Assembly (NCBI GenBank): GCA_023436525.1
Contig: JAEZIW010000164.1
Coordinates: 1-8,197 of the forward strand
Reading direction: 5' to 3'
Source of the DNA: Bacillota bacterium
GTDB taxonomy: Bacteria; Bacillota; Clostridia; Christensenellales; SZUA-584
Length of the DNA: 8,197 nt
Part shown: in pieces, positions 1 through 6,793 of the stretch
Numbering within the stretch: position 1 is the first letter of the stretch
How the letters are laid out: every line of letters starts with the position of its first letter
Program-made: the position numbers and the translations under genes
The notes under the pieces: model-generated
Seen by the model: only the letters and a program-made list of their open reading frames with translations
Told to the model about the DNA's origin: nothing
The model's database searches: none

Positions 1-3000
1 GCTCGAGGCCGAGCTGCTTAAAGAGGTCCATAATGTCATCCTCTGTCGCGCCATCAAAAACCGGCGTAGCAATTTTCCAGCCCATCGCCCTGGCCACATA
101 CCCAAGATGCACTTCGAGCACCTGCCCGATGTTCATACGCGAGGGAACGCCCAGCGGATTTAATACGATGTCAAGCGGTGTGCCGTCCGGCAGGAACGGC
201 ATATCCTCAACGGGCAGTATCCGTGAAATAACGCCCTTGTTGCCGTGGCGTCCGGCCATTTTGTCGCCGACGGAAATTTTGCGTTTCTGCGCGATATACA
301 CGCGCACCAGCTTATTAACGCCCGCTGTCAGTTCATCTTTGTTTTCACGCGTAAACACCTTGATGTCCACGACGATACCTTCTTCGCCGTGCGGCACACG
401 CAGCGACGTGTCTCTGACCTCGCGCGCTTTTTCGCCGAAGATCGCACGCAGCAAGCGTTCTTCGGCCGTCAGCTCCGTTTCGCCCTTGGGTGTTACTTTG
501 CCCACGAGAATATCTCCCGCGCGCACCTCGGCACCGATGCGGATAATGCCGCGCTCGTCAAGATTCTTCAGCGCATCTTCACCCACATTGGGGATATCGC
601 GCGTAATCTCTTCGGGCCCAAGCTTCGTGTCGCGTGCTTCGGCTTCGTAGCCTTCAATATGAATCGACGTGAACACATCGTCGCGAACGAGTCGTTCGCT
701 GATGAGTATCGCGTCTTCGTAGTTGTAGCCTTCCCATGTCATGAAACCAACCAATACGTTGCGGCCGAGCGCGAGCTCGCCGTTTTCGGTGGATGGGCCG
801 TCAGCAATGATCTGGCCTTTTTTCACCTTCTCGCCGGTTTTCACAATCGGGTACTGATTGATGCAGGTTCCCTGATTTGAGCGCGAGAATTTGATCAGCT
901 TGTATTCTCGCAGCTGTTTGTCTTCCTGTACCAGTATTCTGTCTGCGGATACGCTTTTTACCGCACCGTCTTCGTAAGCACGCACCACAGCGCCCGAGTC
1001 GCTTGCGGCCTTGTGCTCCATGCCCGTGCCCACAATCGGTGCTTCGGGTATGGTTAACGGCACAGCCTGACGCTGCATGTTCGAGCCCATCAGCGCACGG
1101 TTCGCGTCGTCGTTCTCAAGGAACGGAATCAGCGCTGTAGCCACCGAAACAACCTGCTTCGGCGACACGTCCATGAGGTCAACCTCGTCGCGCGACACTT
1201 CCACAATCTCTTCCTGGCGGCGCGACATAACGCGGGGACGCTTGAAGTTACCGTCGTCGCCGATCGGTTCGTTGGCCTGCGCCACCACGTATTTATCCTC
1301 TTCGTCCGCGGTCAGATAGACAATCTGCTCTGTGACGATTTTGTTTTTCTTATCAATCAGCCGATACGGCGATTCGATGAAGCCGTATTCGTTGATGCGC
1401 GCAAACGTTGAGAGTGAGCCGATCAGGCCGATGTTCGGTCCTTCAGGCGTCTCAATCGGGCACATGCGTCCGTAATGTGTATGGTGAACGTCGCGGACAT
1501 CGAAGGAGGCACGTTCACGGTTCAAACCGCCGGGGCCGAGAGCCGACAAGCGGCGCTTATGCGTGAGTTCAGCCAGCGGGTTCGTCTGATCCATAAACTG
1601 AGAGAGCTGAGATGATCCGAAAAACTCCTTGATTGCCGCCGTTACCGGGCGGATATTAATCAGGTTTGAGGGGGTCGCCACATCCATATCCTGTATAGAC
1701 ATACGCTCTCTGACCACGCGCTCGAGCCTTGATAAGCCCACGCGGATCTGGTTTTGCAGCAGCTCACCAACGCTTCTCAAACGTCTGTTGCCAAGGTGAT
1801 CAATATCGTCGGTGCGGCCAATGCCGTATTTAAGGCCCATCTGATAGCTCATCGACGCCATAATGTCGTCCACGATGATGTGCTTGGGGATCAGCCTTTC
1901 AATGTTCGCTTTGAGCTGTTTTTTGAGTTCCTCCTCGTTGCCGCCGAACTCATCCATCAGCGCCTTAAACGTGGGGTAATGAACCTTTTCATTGATGCCC
2001 ACAACGGAAGGATCGAATGAAAGCAGGTTGTTAACGCGCACGAAGTTGTTGCCAAGCACCTTCACTTCGTTTTCGCCGATCAGCAGCATCACGCTGTTGA
2101 TGCCCGCTTCTTCAATTTGTTTAGCGGCTTCGCGCGAAATCACTTCGCCCTTGGCAGCCAGCAGTTCGCCGTCTTCCGAAACGATGTTGTCCGCGCTCTT
2201 AAAGCCTTCAATACGCCCCGCGATGGAAAGCTTCTTATTATATTTGTAGCGGCCGACGCGTGCCAGATCGTAACGCCTCGGGTCAAAAAACAGCGAATCA
2301 ATCAGCATCCGCGCACTTTCCACTGTGGGCGGTTCGCCCGGACGCAGGCGGCGGTAAATCTCGATGAGACCATCCTCCACGCTCTGTCCGCCGTCCTTTT
2401 TAAATGTGGCCTGTAAAAAGTCTTCGTCTCCGAAGAGCTTGATAATTTCTGAATTTGTGCCGCAGCCCATCGCGCGCATCAGCACCGTCATGGGCAGCTT
2501 GCGCGTTCTGTCGACGCGAACCCAGTAGCAGTCATTGGAATCCGTTTCGTATTCCAGCCATGCGCCGCGGTTCGGAATCACTGTGGCAGAGAACAAATCC
2601 TTACCCGACTTATCAATCGCGACGTCGAAATAAACGCCGGGGCTGCGCACCAGCTGGCTGACAATAACGCGCTCTGCACCGTTGATGATGAACGTTCCCT
2701 TTTCGGTCATGAGCGGAAAATCGCCCATGAACACTTCCTGTTCCTTCATCTCGCCCGTCTCCTTGTTGATGAGACGCACGATCACCTTCAAAGGCGCAGC
2801 AAAGTTCACGTCGCGTTCTTTACACTCTTCGACGGTGTACTTTGGTTTGTTCTCAATATAGTAATCGATGAATTCAAGAATCAGATTCTCGGAATAATCG
2901 GTGATAGGCGAGATGTCATTGAGGACCTCTCTCAATCCGGTCTCCAAAAATGAATTATATGAGTTCTTCTGGATCTCGATCAGATCCGGCATATCCAGGA

Positions 3001-3061
3001 CTTCTTCGATCTTGGAAAAGCTCATCCTGTTTCGCTTTCCGTAATTGACTTCATGCACCAT
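1..3061 (-). CDS. rpoB: DNA-directed RNA polymerase subunit beta (RpoB), C-terminus cut by window
   Basis: This is the beta subunit of RNA polymerase, which forms one half of the active-site cleft and binds the incoming NTP and the RNA-DNA hybrid. The first 1020 codons are open; roughly the last 200 residues of a usual clostridial RpoB lie outside the window. The N-terminus is MVHEVNYGKRNRMSFSKIEE, typical of Firmicutes. The rifampicin-binding cluster lies around residues 484-508 (bases about 1538-1612), with FGSSQLSQFMDQ followed by THKRRLSALGPGG. His501 and Ser506 correspond to E. coli His526 and Ser531, so the pocket looks drug-sensitive. GDKMAGRHGNKG carries Lys934 and Lys942, matching E. 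coli Lys1065 and Lys1073 near the active site. The large proteobacterial insertions are absent. ATG at 3061 was chosen because it gives the family N-terminus. No rplL lies upstream, so the gene appears to be transcribed from its own promoter. Identity is certain. Confidence 0.98.
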   Translation of the reverse strand, partial: MVHEVNYGKRNRMSFSKIEEVLDMPDLIEIQKNSYNSFLETGLREVLNDISPITDYSENLILEFIDYYIENKPKYTVEECKERDVNFAAPLKVIVRLINKETGEMKEQEVFMGDFPLMTEKGTFIINGAERVIVSQLVRSPGVYFDVAIDKSGKDLFSATVIPNRGAWLEYETDSNDCYWVRVDRTRKLPMTVLMRAMGCGTNSEIIKLFGDEDFLQATFKKDGGQSVEDGLIEIYRRLRPGEPPTVESARMLIDSLFFDPRRYDLARVGRYKYNKKLSIAGRIEGFKSADNIVSEDGELLAAKGEVISREAAKQIEEAGINSVMLLIGENEVKVLGNNFVRVNNLLSFDPSVVGINEKVHYPTFKALMDEFGGNEEELKKQLKANIERLIPKHIIVDDIMASMSYQMGLKYGIGRTDDIDHLGNRRLRSVGELLQNQIRVGLSRLERVVRERMSIQDMDVATPSNLINIRPVTAAIKEFFGSSQLSQFMDQTNPLAELTHKRRLSALGPGGLNRERASFDVRDVHHTHYGRMCPIETPEGPNIGLIGSLSTFARINEYGFIESPYRLIDKKNKIVTEQIVYLTADEEDKYVVAQANEPIGDDGNFKRPRVMSRRQEEIVEVSRDEVDLMDVSPKQVVSVATALIPFLENDDANRALMGSNMQRQAVPLTIPEAPIVGTGMEHKAASDSGAVVRAYEDGAVKSVSADRILVQEDKQLREYKLIKFSRSNQGTCINQYPIVKTGEKVKKGQIIADGPSTENGELALGRNVLVGFMTWEGYNYEDAILISERLVRDDVFTSIHIEGYEAEARDTKLGPEEITRDIPNVGEDALKNLDERGIIRIGAEVRAGDILVGKVTPKGETELTAEERLLRAIFGEKAREVRDTSLRVPHGEEGIVVDIKVFTRENKDELTAGVNKLVRVYIAQKRKISVGDKMAGRHGNKGVISRILPVEDMPFLPDGTPLDIVLNPLGVPSRMNIGQVLEVHLGYVARAMGWKIATPVFDGATEDDIMDLFKQLGLE

Positions 3062-3076
3062 AAATTCGTATCCACT

Positions 3077-3081
3077 CTCCT
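3077..3081 (-). promoter_or_regulatory. Widely spaced ribosome binding site of rpoB
   Basis: AGGAG lies 15 bases before the rpoB ATG, further than the usual 5-10. No in-frame ATG, GTG or TTG start fits this site better. The GTG in AGGAGAGTGG is out of frame with rpoB. The long spacing may mean modest initiation or a fold that brings the two together; that is inference. Confidence 0.6.
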
Positions 3082-3157
3082 GTTATGCAGAATAACATTA
3101 TGACATTTTCAAGATGAAGGCACCCGCTGATTATTCCCGAACCGCGGCGAAATTATA

Positions 3158-3191
3158 CGAGGTTTGAAAAAACCCCGGTCATAAAACCTCG
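3158..3191 (-). promoter_or_regulatory. Hairpin in the rpoB leader
   Basis: In the minus-strand transcript CGAGGTTT pairs perfectly with AAACCTCG (8 bp), leaving an 18-nt loop that contains GGGG followed by six U. It sits in the middle of a 5' leader of about 185 nt between the promoter at 3254-3282 and the rpoB start. The position and form suggest a regulatory leader element. The GAGGTTTTAT...AACCTCGT pattern loosely recalls the 3' hairpin of ribosomal-protein L10 leaders, but I cannot match the rest of that element. Confidence 0.45.
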
Positions 3192-3253
3192 CAGCCTTCG
3201 TCGGCAATTATAGAGACTCCTCCCCTATTATGAGCACGCTAATGCAATATAAC

Positions 3254-3282
3254 ATATTACTATACTCAATTTTCATTGTCAA
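3254..3282 (-). promoter_or_regulatory. Sigma-A-type promoter for rpoB
   Basis: Reading the minus strand, a perfect -35 box TTGACA (3277-3282) is separated by 17 bases from the -10 box TAATAT (3254-3259). Transcription would start near 3247. This is the best promoter in the 336-base gap between the lysA-type gene and rpoB, and implies that rpoB is transcribed separately from the genes upstream. Two TATAAT sequences further into the leader (3207-3212 and 3152-3157) lack a fitting -35 box. Confidence 0.8.
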
Positions 3283-3335
3283 GACAGAAATGAGGCAATT
3301 GGAGGTCTTTTCATAAACATTTTACAAAGTTTGTT

Positions 3336-3359
3336 AACCGGCCTCATAAGAGGCCGGTT
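3336..3359 (-). terminator. Hairpin after the lysA-type gene, probable terminator
   Basis: A perfect 10-bp stem (AACCGGCCTC with GAGGCCGGTT) closes on a 4-nt loop, 39 bases past the stop codon of the lysA-type gene. The following minus-strand sequence, AACAAACTTTGTAAAATG, has no clean U tract, so intrinsic termination may be weak. The hairpin lies upstream of the rpoB promoter and separates the two units. It is symmetrical, so orientation is inferred from gene direction. The rest of the gap 3062-3397 holds the rpoB promoter and leader and no further gene. Confidence 0.6.
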
Positions 3360-3397
3360 CATGACTATTTTAAAAATGGGCCGCTGTCTTGTATCGG

Positions 3398-4636
3398 TTA
3401 AAAATCAAATGTGGCAAAATAATCGTCGGGCGTTTCCGCACGCCGAATCATTTGCACCTCACCGTTTTCCTTGAGCAGCAGCTCCGCGCTCCTGAGCTTG
3501 CCGTTATAATTGTAGCCCATGGCAAAACCGTGTGCGCCTGCGTCGTGCAGCACCAAAATGTCGCCGTTTTCTATTTTCGGCAGCATCCTGTCGATGGCGA
3601 ATTTGTCGTTGTTCTCGCAAAGCCCGCCCGTCACATCGTATAGACAATCTTCGGGAGCGTCTTCCTTGCCGAGCACGGTAATGTGGTGATACGCGCCATA
3701 CATCGCGGGGCGCATCAAATTGGCGGCGCAGGCATCCACGCCGATATAGTTCTTATAAATTTCTTTCTTGTGGATGGCCGTGGTTACCAGCACGCCGTAT
3801 GGCGCAAGCATATAGCGCCCAAGCTCCGTGTAAATCGCCGTATCGCCAAGGCCTGCGGGCACCATGATTTCCTCAAACGCCTCGCGCACCGCGTTGCCGA
3901 TGAATTCAATGTCGTTGCCCTTTTCGCCCGGCCGGTACGGAATACCGATGCCGCCCGACAAATTGATGTACGCGATGGGTGCGCCCGTCTCGCGGTTCAG
4001 CTCAACAGCCGTTTCAAACAGCAGCTGCGCAAGCTTGGGGTAATAGGCGTTCGTGGTGGTGTTGGATGCCAAAAACGCGTGCAGGCCGAAGCGCTTTGCG
4101 CCCAGCGCCAGCAGCTTTTTAAAGCCTTCCGTCAGCTGCGGGCGCGTGAAGCCGTATTTCGCTTCACCGGGGTTGTCCATGATTTTGTTTTCCAGCTCGA
4201 AATGGCCGCCCGGGTTAAACCGGCAGCCAATCAATTCCGGAATGCCGATCAGTTCGTTCAGGTAATCAATGTGTGTGATGTCGTCAAAATTGATCACGGC
4301 CTTCAGCTCACCGGCCAGCCGATAATCCTCTTCGGGGGTCACATTCGACGAGAACATGATATCGTCGCCCTCAAACCCGCACATTTTCGCCATCATCAGC
4401 TCGGTTAAAGACGAACAGTCTACACCGCACCCCTCTTCCTTCAATATGTTCAAAATCGACGGGTTGGGCGTGGCTTTGACGGCAAAATACTCTTTAAACC
4501 CTTTGTTCCAGCCAAAGGCTTTGCTGAGCCGTCTAGCGTTTTCTCTTATTCCTTTTTCATCATATAAATAAAAGGGTGTGGGAAACTTAAGCCTGATGGC
4601 CTCGGCTTGATCTTTGGTAATAAACGGTCTCTTCAT
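3398..4636 (-). CDS. lysA: Diaminopimelate decarboxylase-type PLP enzyme (LysA family)
   Basis: This is a fold-type III PLP-dependent decarboxylase of the alanine-racemase/ornithine-decarboxylase group. The expected reaction is meso-diaminopimelate to L-lysine plus CO2, the last step of lysine synthesis in the cytosol. The 412 residues match a usual LysA length. FAVKATPN at 51-58 supplies the PLP Schiff-base Lys54; SGGIGIPY at 227-234 binds the cofactor phosphate; TELGR is at 270-274; the C-terminal CENND at 340-344 stands where CESxD supplies catalytic Cys and Glu from the partner subunit. Oddities are HAFLASN (186-192) instead of HCHIGSQ and GAH (367-369) instead of GAY, so residues usually touching PLP are changed; from memory the same variants occur in other gut Clostridia. 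ATG at 4636 is preferred over an upstream in-frame TTG at 4663 because GAAAGG lies about 10 bases before it and the TTG falls in the preceding terminator tail. The precise substrate is less sure than the family. Confidence 0.88.
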   Translation of the reverse strand: MKRPFITKDQAEAIRLKFPTPFYLYDEKGIRENARRLSKAFGWNKGFKEYFAVKATPNPSILNILKEEGCGVDCSSLTELMMAKMCGFEGDDIMFSSNVTPEEDYRLAGELKAVINFDDITHIDYLNELIGIPELIGCRFNPGGHFELENKIMDNPGEAKYGFTRPQLTEGFKKLLALGAKRFGLHAFLASNTTTNAYYPKLAQLLFETAVELNRETGAPIAYINLSGGIGIPYRPGEKGNDIEFIGNAVREAFEEIMVPAGLGDTAIYTELGRYMLAPYGVLVTTAIHKKEIYKNYIGVDACAANLMRPAMYGAYHHITVLGKEDAPEDCLYDVTGGLCENNDKFAIDRMLPKIENGDILVLHDAGAHGFAMGYNYNGKLRSAELLLKENGEVQMIRRAETPDDYFATFDF

Positions 4637-4663
4637 GCTGTTTTGCCTTTCGAATTTTTTCAA

Positions 4664-4702
4664 ACTTTATAAAATAAAAGCGGCGCTTATAAGCCGCCGC
4701 TT
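4664..4702 (-). terminator. Rho-independent terminator of the small cysteine-containing gene
   Basis: On the minus strand AAGCGGCG pairs with CGCCGCTT (8 bp, stem-loop 4678-4702) and is followed by a T-rich tail, TTTTATTTTAT. It lies 12 bases after the stop codon of the gene at 4715-5122 and ends 27 bases before the lysA-type ATG, so it closes that transcript. How much reads through into the lysA-type gene is unclear, because no good promoter is visible between the terminator and that start. Confidence 0.85.
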
Positions 4703-4714
4703 ATAAACCAAAAC

Positions 4715-5122
4715 CTATCGCAGACTGTAGCTTCCGAGTGTCCCGAGCGTTTCCTTTTCACTTAACACCACATCGTAAAGGCTGATGCCGAGTGAATTGC
4801 ACAGCGCCGCCAGATAGAACAGCGCGCCGCCGATTTCCTTCTCAATGGTTTGCCTGCATTCGTTGCAAAGCTCGCCTTTGAGCTGGGTCGACATAAGGCC
4901 GCTTAAATTCTTCATGCTGACCTCACCCGGAAAAACCTGCTTTTTCCCTTCGATTTCAATGCATCCGCAATGCGTAACCGCTTTAACAACGCTGCGGTCC
5001 ACACGGCCTGCGCTTGTCTGTATCTTTGTGAGGATATCAAGAATGCTTCTGTTGCGCATCAGCAGCTCGCTGACGACGTTTTGAAAATCCTCCATTAAAA
5101 TATCATTGATTGAACTTCCCAT
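4715..5122 (-). CDS. Small conserved-looking protein with CxC and CxxC pairs, MazG-like C-terminus
   Basis: A 135-residue soluble protein of no known function. Residues 10-50 look helical. Then come Cys52-Gly-Cys54 and Cys86-Asn-Glu-Cys89, four cysteines that could bind a metal such as zinc. The C-terminal stretch EKEIGGALFYLAALCNSLGI (94-113) resembles the second half of MazG-type NTP pyrophosphohydrolases, in which an acidic EExxD pattern binds Mg2+; here the Asp position is Gly and the first acidic helix is not evident, so catalysis is doubtful. There is no signal peptide or membrane segment. The start ATG at 5122 follows AGAGGGG about 8 bases upstream. The gene is monocistronic by layout: it has its own near-consensus promoter and a strong terminator. 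From memory similar proteins occur across Clostridia, but I cannot give a family name with confidence. That it is a real gene is well supported; its function is unknown. Confidence 0.85.
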   Translation of the reverse strand: MGSSINDILMEDFQNVVSELLMRNRSILDILTKIQTSAGRVDRSVVKAVTHCGCIEIEGKKQVFPGEVSMKNLSGLMSTQLKGELCNECRQTIEKEIGGALFYLAALCNSLGISLYDVVLSEKETLGTLGSYSLR

Positions 5123-5155
5123 AACCCGCCCCTCTCTCGACTTCTGTTATTAGAT

Positions 5156-5183
5156 ATTATATAATGCCCGTGCCTTTTGTCAA
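5156..5183 (-). promoter_or_regulatory. Near-consensus sigma-A promoter for the small cysteine-containing gene
   Basis: On the minus strand TTGACA (5178-5183) and TATAAT (5156-5161) are separated by 16 bases. Both hexamers are perfect. The predicted start near 5149 gives a leader of about 27 bases before the ATG at 5122. It separates this gene from the cobS unit upstream and suggests strong constitutive expression. Confidence 0.85.
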
Positions 5184-5248
5184 AGAATGTTTTTTGTCGC
5201 ATCCTGTCTTAATCACGGGCCCGTTTCATCCGTTATATCGGTCTTTCT

Positions 5249-5995
5249 TTATAATATGATAACAGCAAATGATGAGAAAAGCAAAAAAACAAGCTGCCCG
5301 AATTCAATTGAGAAGCCGATCACATCTCCCGTGATGCCACCGAGCTTTTTAGCCATACGCCGGGCGGCACCCTCAGCCGCTGCCAGCGCCGCGAGATACG
5401 AGAGGAAAATAAGCCCGGGAAACAGCCACTTATAAACGGCCAGCCCCACAGCCGTGACGGCTGCAAACAGCACCGCCGCGCTCACAACATGCCCCGTTTT
5501 CACGCCGTCCACAAACCACCGCCCGAGCCCGTTCGTTGCGCTTTTGTTCCTTCTCGCGCACAGCAGCGCCGCCGACCGTCCCGCAAGCGGACACAGCACC
5601 GCCGCCAACACGCCCGCCCTTGCCATCAGCACCGTCATACCCACGGCGTAAACGCAAACCGCGAGCGCGCCGAACGTACCAATGCGGCTGTCCTTCATAA
5701 TCGCAAGCGTGCCTTCTCTGTCGCGGCGGGCGGCAAACCCGTCTATGGTGTCCGCCATGCCGTCCACGTGCAGCGCACCGCTCATCAAAAGATATATCGC
5801 CAGTGCCAAAAAGGCCGCTACATAGCTGCCGATCCACGGCGCCAGCAGCATCACCGCCCCCATCGGCAGCCCGATCAACAGGCCGATTAACGGCAGGTAT
5901 TTGATACCTTTTTGATACTGTTCCGCATCGATCTCACCGGTTACGCGCATCGGTACACGTGTGAAAAACGCGAGCATTAACACAAAGCTTTTCAT
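5249..5995 (-). CDS. cobS: Adenosylcobinamide-GDP ribazoletransferase (cobalamin-5'-phosphate synthase)
   Basis: CobS is an integral membrane enzyme that joins adenosylcobinamide-GDP to alpha-ribazole (or its phosphate), completing the nucleotide loop of adenosylcobalamin. The 248 residues fit the family. The signature GALHVDGMADTIDGF is at 73-87, with the acidic residues expected to hold Mg2+. KDSRIGTFG follows at 101-109 and LGGITGDVIG at 218-227. Hydrophobic segments lie near 34-52, 58-71, 108-136, 170-188, 192-207 and 232-247, consistent with a polytopic protein. The start ATG at 5995 follows AAAGGG with only 4 bases between. The gene lies downstream of cobO and cobU in the same direction, so it belongs to the same pathway, but 246 bases separate it from cobU. 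No clear terminator follows it; the gap of 126 bases holds the next gene's promoter. Confidence 0.95.
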   Translation of the reverse strand: MKSFVLMLAFFTRVPMRVTGEIDAEQYQKGIKYLPLIGLLIGLPMGAVMLLAPWIGSYVAAFLALAIYLLMSGALHVDGMADTIDGFAARRDREGTLAIMKDSRIGTFGALAVCVYAVGMTVLMARAGVLAAVLCPLAGRSAALLCARRNKSATNGLGRWFVDGVKTGHVVSAAVLFAAVTAVGLAVYKWLFPGLIFLSYLAALAAAEGAARRMAKKLGGITGDVIGFSIEFGQLVFLLFSSFAVIIL

Positions 5996-6241
5996 AAGTC
6001 CCTTTCAGTAAACTTGGATGCCGGATCCACGGTTTCATACATCCATGTAGGGCGCGGCTTCCAAGACGCGCCCTATTTATCGACAAAGCCTATCGTATCT
6101 CTCTTCGGGACCGGGAGGTGGCATGAAGTCCTGAAGGAGCGACCGATATAAAGCCAGTTTTTATCCCTCAGTCACTCATTTCTGTGATATCTCCAAGCAT
6201 GGAAAACGCTTGACGACATACCGAATCAATCAGCGTTTACT
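5996..6241 (-). promoter_or_regulatory. Gene-free gap before cobS with two competing hairpins
   Basis: No credible reading frame is seen in this gap inside the cob cluster. In the cobS-direction transcript, hairpin A (6048-6075) is a perfect 9-bp stem, TAGGGCGCG with CGCGCCCTA, around a 10-nt loop. Hairpin B (6013-6065) pairs CTTGGA with TCCAAG and GCCG with CGGC across one A·A mismatch, and has an inner 5-bp helix (6043-6047 with 6028-6032, one G·U). A and B share bases 6048-6065, so they cannot both form, which is a switch-like arrangement. No U tract follows either stem, so any control would more likely act on translation. I looked for cobalamin riboswitch hallmarks and did not find them. 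No convincing promoter is visible here. Confidence 0.45.
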
Positions 6242-6793
6242 TTATTTCAGCCGCAGCGGTAGCCCGCAAATCATGCAGTAAACTTCGTCTGCCCGCGCGG
6301 CGACGAGCATGTTGAGCCGTCCCGCCATATCGCGAAACAGGCTGCCCATACGATAAGCGGGCACCACGCCCTGCCCCACCTCGTTGGTTACCATGAAGAG
6401 CCGTTTATCACGCGCCGCTGTCATCAAGTCATCCACATCCGCCGTGAGTTTTTGTTCGATCGCCTGTACCGCGTCAGATGCGCATGTATCAAAATCCAGA
6501 CCGCTGTCCATCATGTGATTGGCCGTCAGCGTCGTCAGGCAATCGAGCAGCAGCGTATCGCAGCGCATAAAGCGTTCGTCCCGGGTCAGTTCGGCGAAAC
6601 CGCGCGTTTTCTCAAACGTGGCCCATTCGGCGGGCCGGGCTGCTCTGTGTTTGGCGATTCTGTCCGCCATATCCTCATCGGTGTTCACCGCCGTGGCGAT
6701 ATAGCCGACGGTGCCGCCCGCTTCCTTTGCGCGCTGCTCCGCAAACGTGCTTTTACCGCTGCGCGCGCCGCCTGTCACCAGCACAATGCCCAT
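6242..6793 (-). CDS. cobU: Bifunctional adenosylcobinamide kinase / adenosylcobinamide-phosphate guanylyltransferase
   Basis: CobU phosphorylates adenosylcobinamide and then transfers GMP from GTP, giving adenosylcobinamide-GDP, the substrate of CobS. The 183 residues match the usual length of about 180. The P-loop GGARSGKS is at 8-15. His49 in AKHRAARP corresponds to the His that carries the GMP intermediate in the Salmonella enzyme (His46). LLLDCLTT (81-88) is the Walker B-like strand, TNEVGQGVVP (136-145) is the family signature, and the C-terminus GLPLRLK is intact. Its ATG at 6793 overlaps the cobO stop by one base (TGATG), so translation of the two genes is probably coupled. The gap to cobS is long for an operon. 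Confidence 0.96.
   Translation of the reverse strand: MGIVLVTGGARSGKSTFAEQRAKEAGGTVGYIATAVNTDEDMADRIAKHRAARPAEWATFEKTRGFAELTRDERFMRCDTLLLDCLTTLTANHMMDSGLDFDTCASDAVQAIEQKLTADVDDLMTAARDKRLFMVTNEVGQGVVPAYRMGSLFRDMAGRLNMLVAARADEVYCMICGLPLRLK

Noticed and set aside
245..880. Plus-strand open frame of 211 codons opposite rpoB, and several others at 33-2661
   Set aside because: They lie wholly antisense to clearly conserved rpoB sequence and show no recognisable protein features; they are by-products of codon bias on the opposite strand.
3152..3212. Two TATAAT sequences in the rpoB leader (3152-3157 and 3207-3212) as extra promoters
   Set aside because: Neither has a fitting -35 box or TGn extension; the TTGACA-17-TAATAT pair upstream is far better.
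3683..4408. Plus-strand open frame of 241 codons
   Set aside because: Antisense to the lysA-type gene, whose motifs continue across the whole span. No ribosome binding site or family resemblance supports the plus frame.
4637..4663. TTG at 4663 as start of the lysA-type gene, adding nine residues
   Set aside because: It lies next to the terminator T tract without a ribosome binding site, while ATG at 4636 has GAAAGG at good spacing.
5215..5224. Palindrome ACGGGCCCGT after cobS as a terminator
   Set aside because: A perfect 10-base palindrome leaves no room for a loop, and no U tract follows on the minus strand.
5996..6241. Cobalamin riboswitch before cobS
   Set aside because: The B12-box-like conserved stretches and the CCGCnACUGU-type core are not present on the minus strand. 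Only the gene context suggests it.
6006..6285. 10-base direct repeat CAGTAAACTT at 6006-6015 and 6276-6285 flanking the cobU-cobS gap, as a possible target-site duplication
   Set aside because: The right copy lies inside the intact conserved C-terminal coding part of cobU, no inverted ends or transposase are seen, and a 10-base repeat over this distance can arise by chance.
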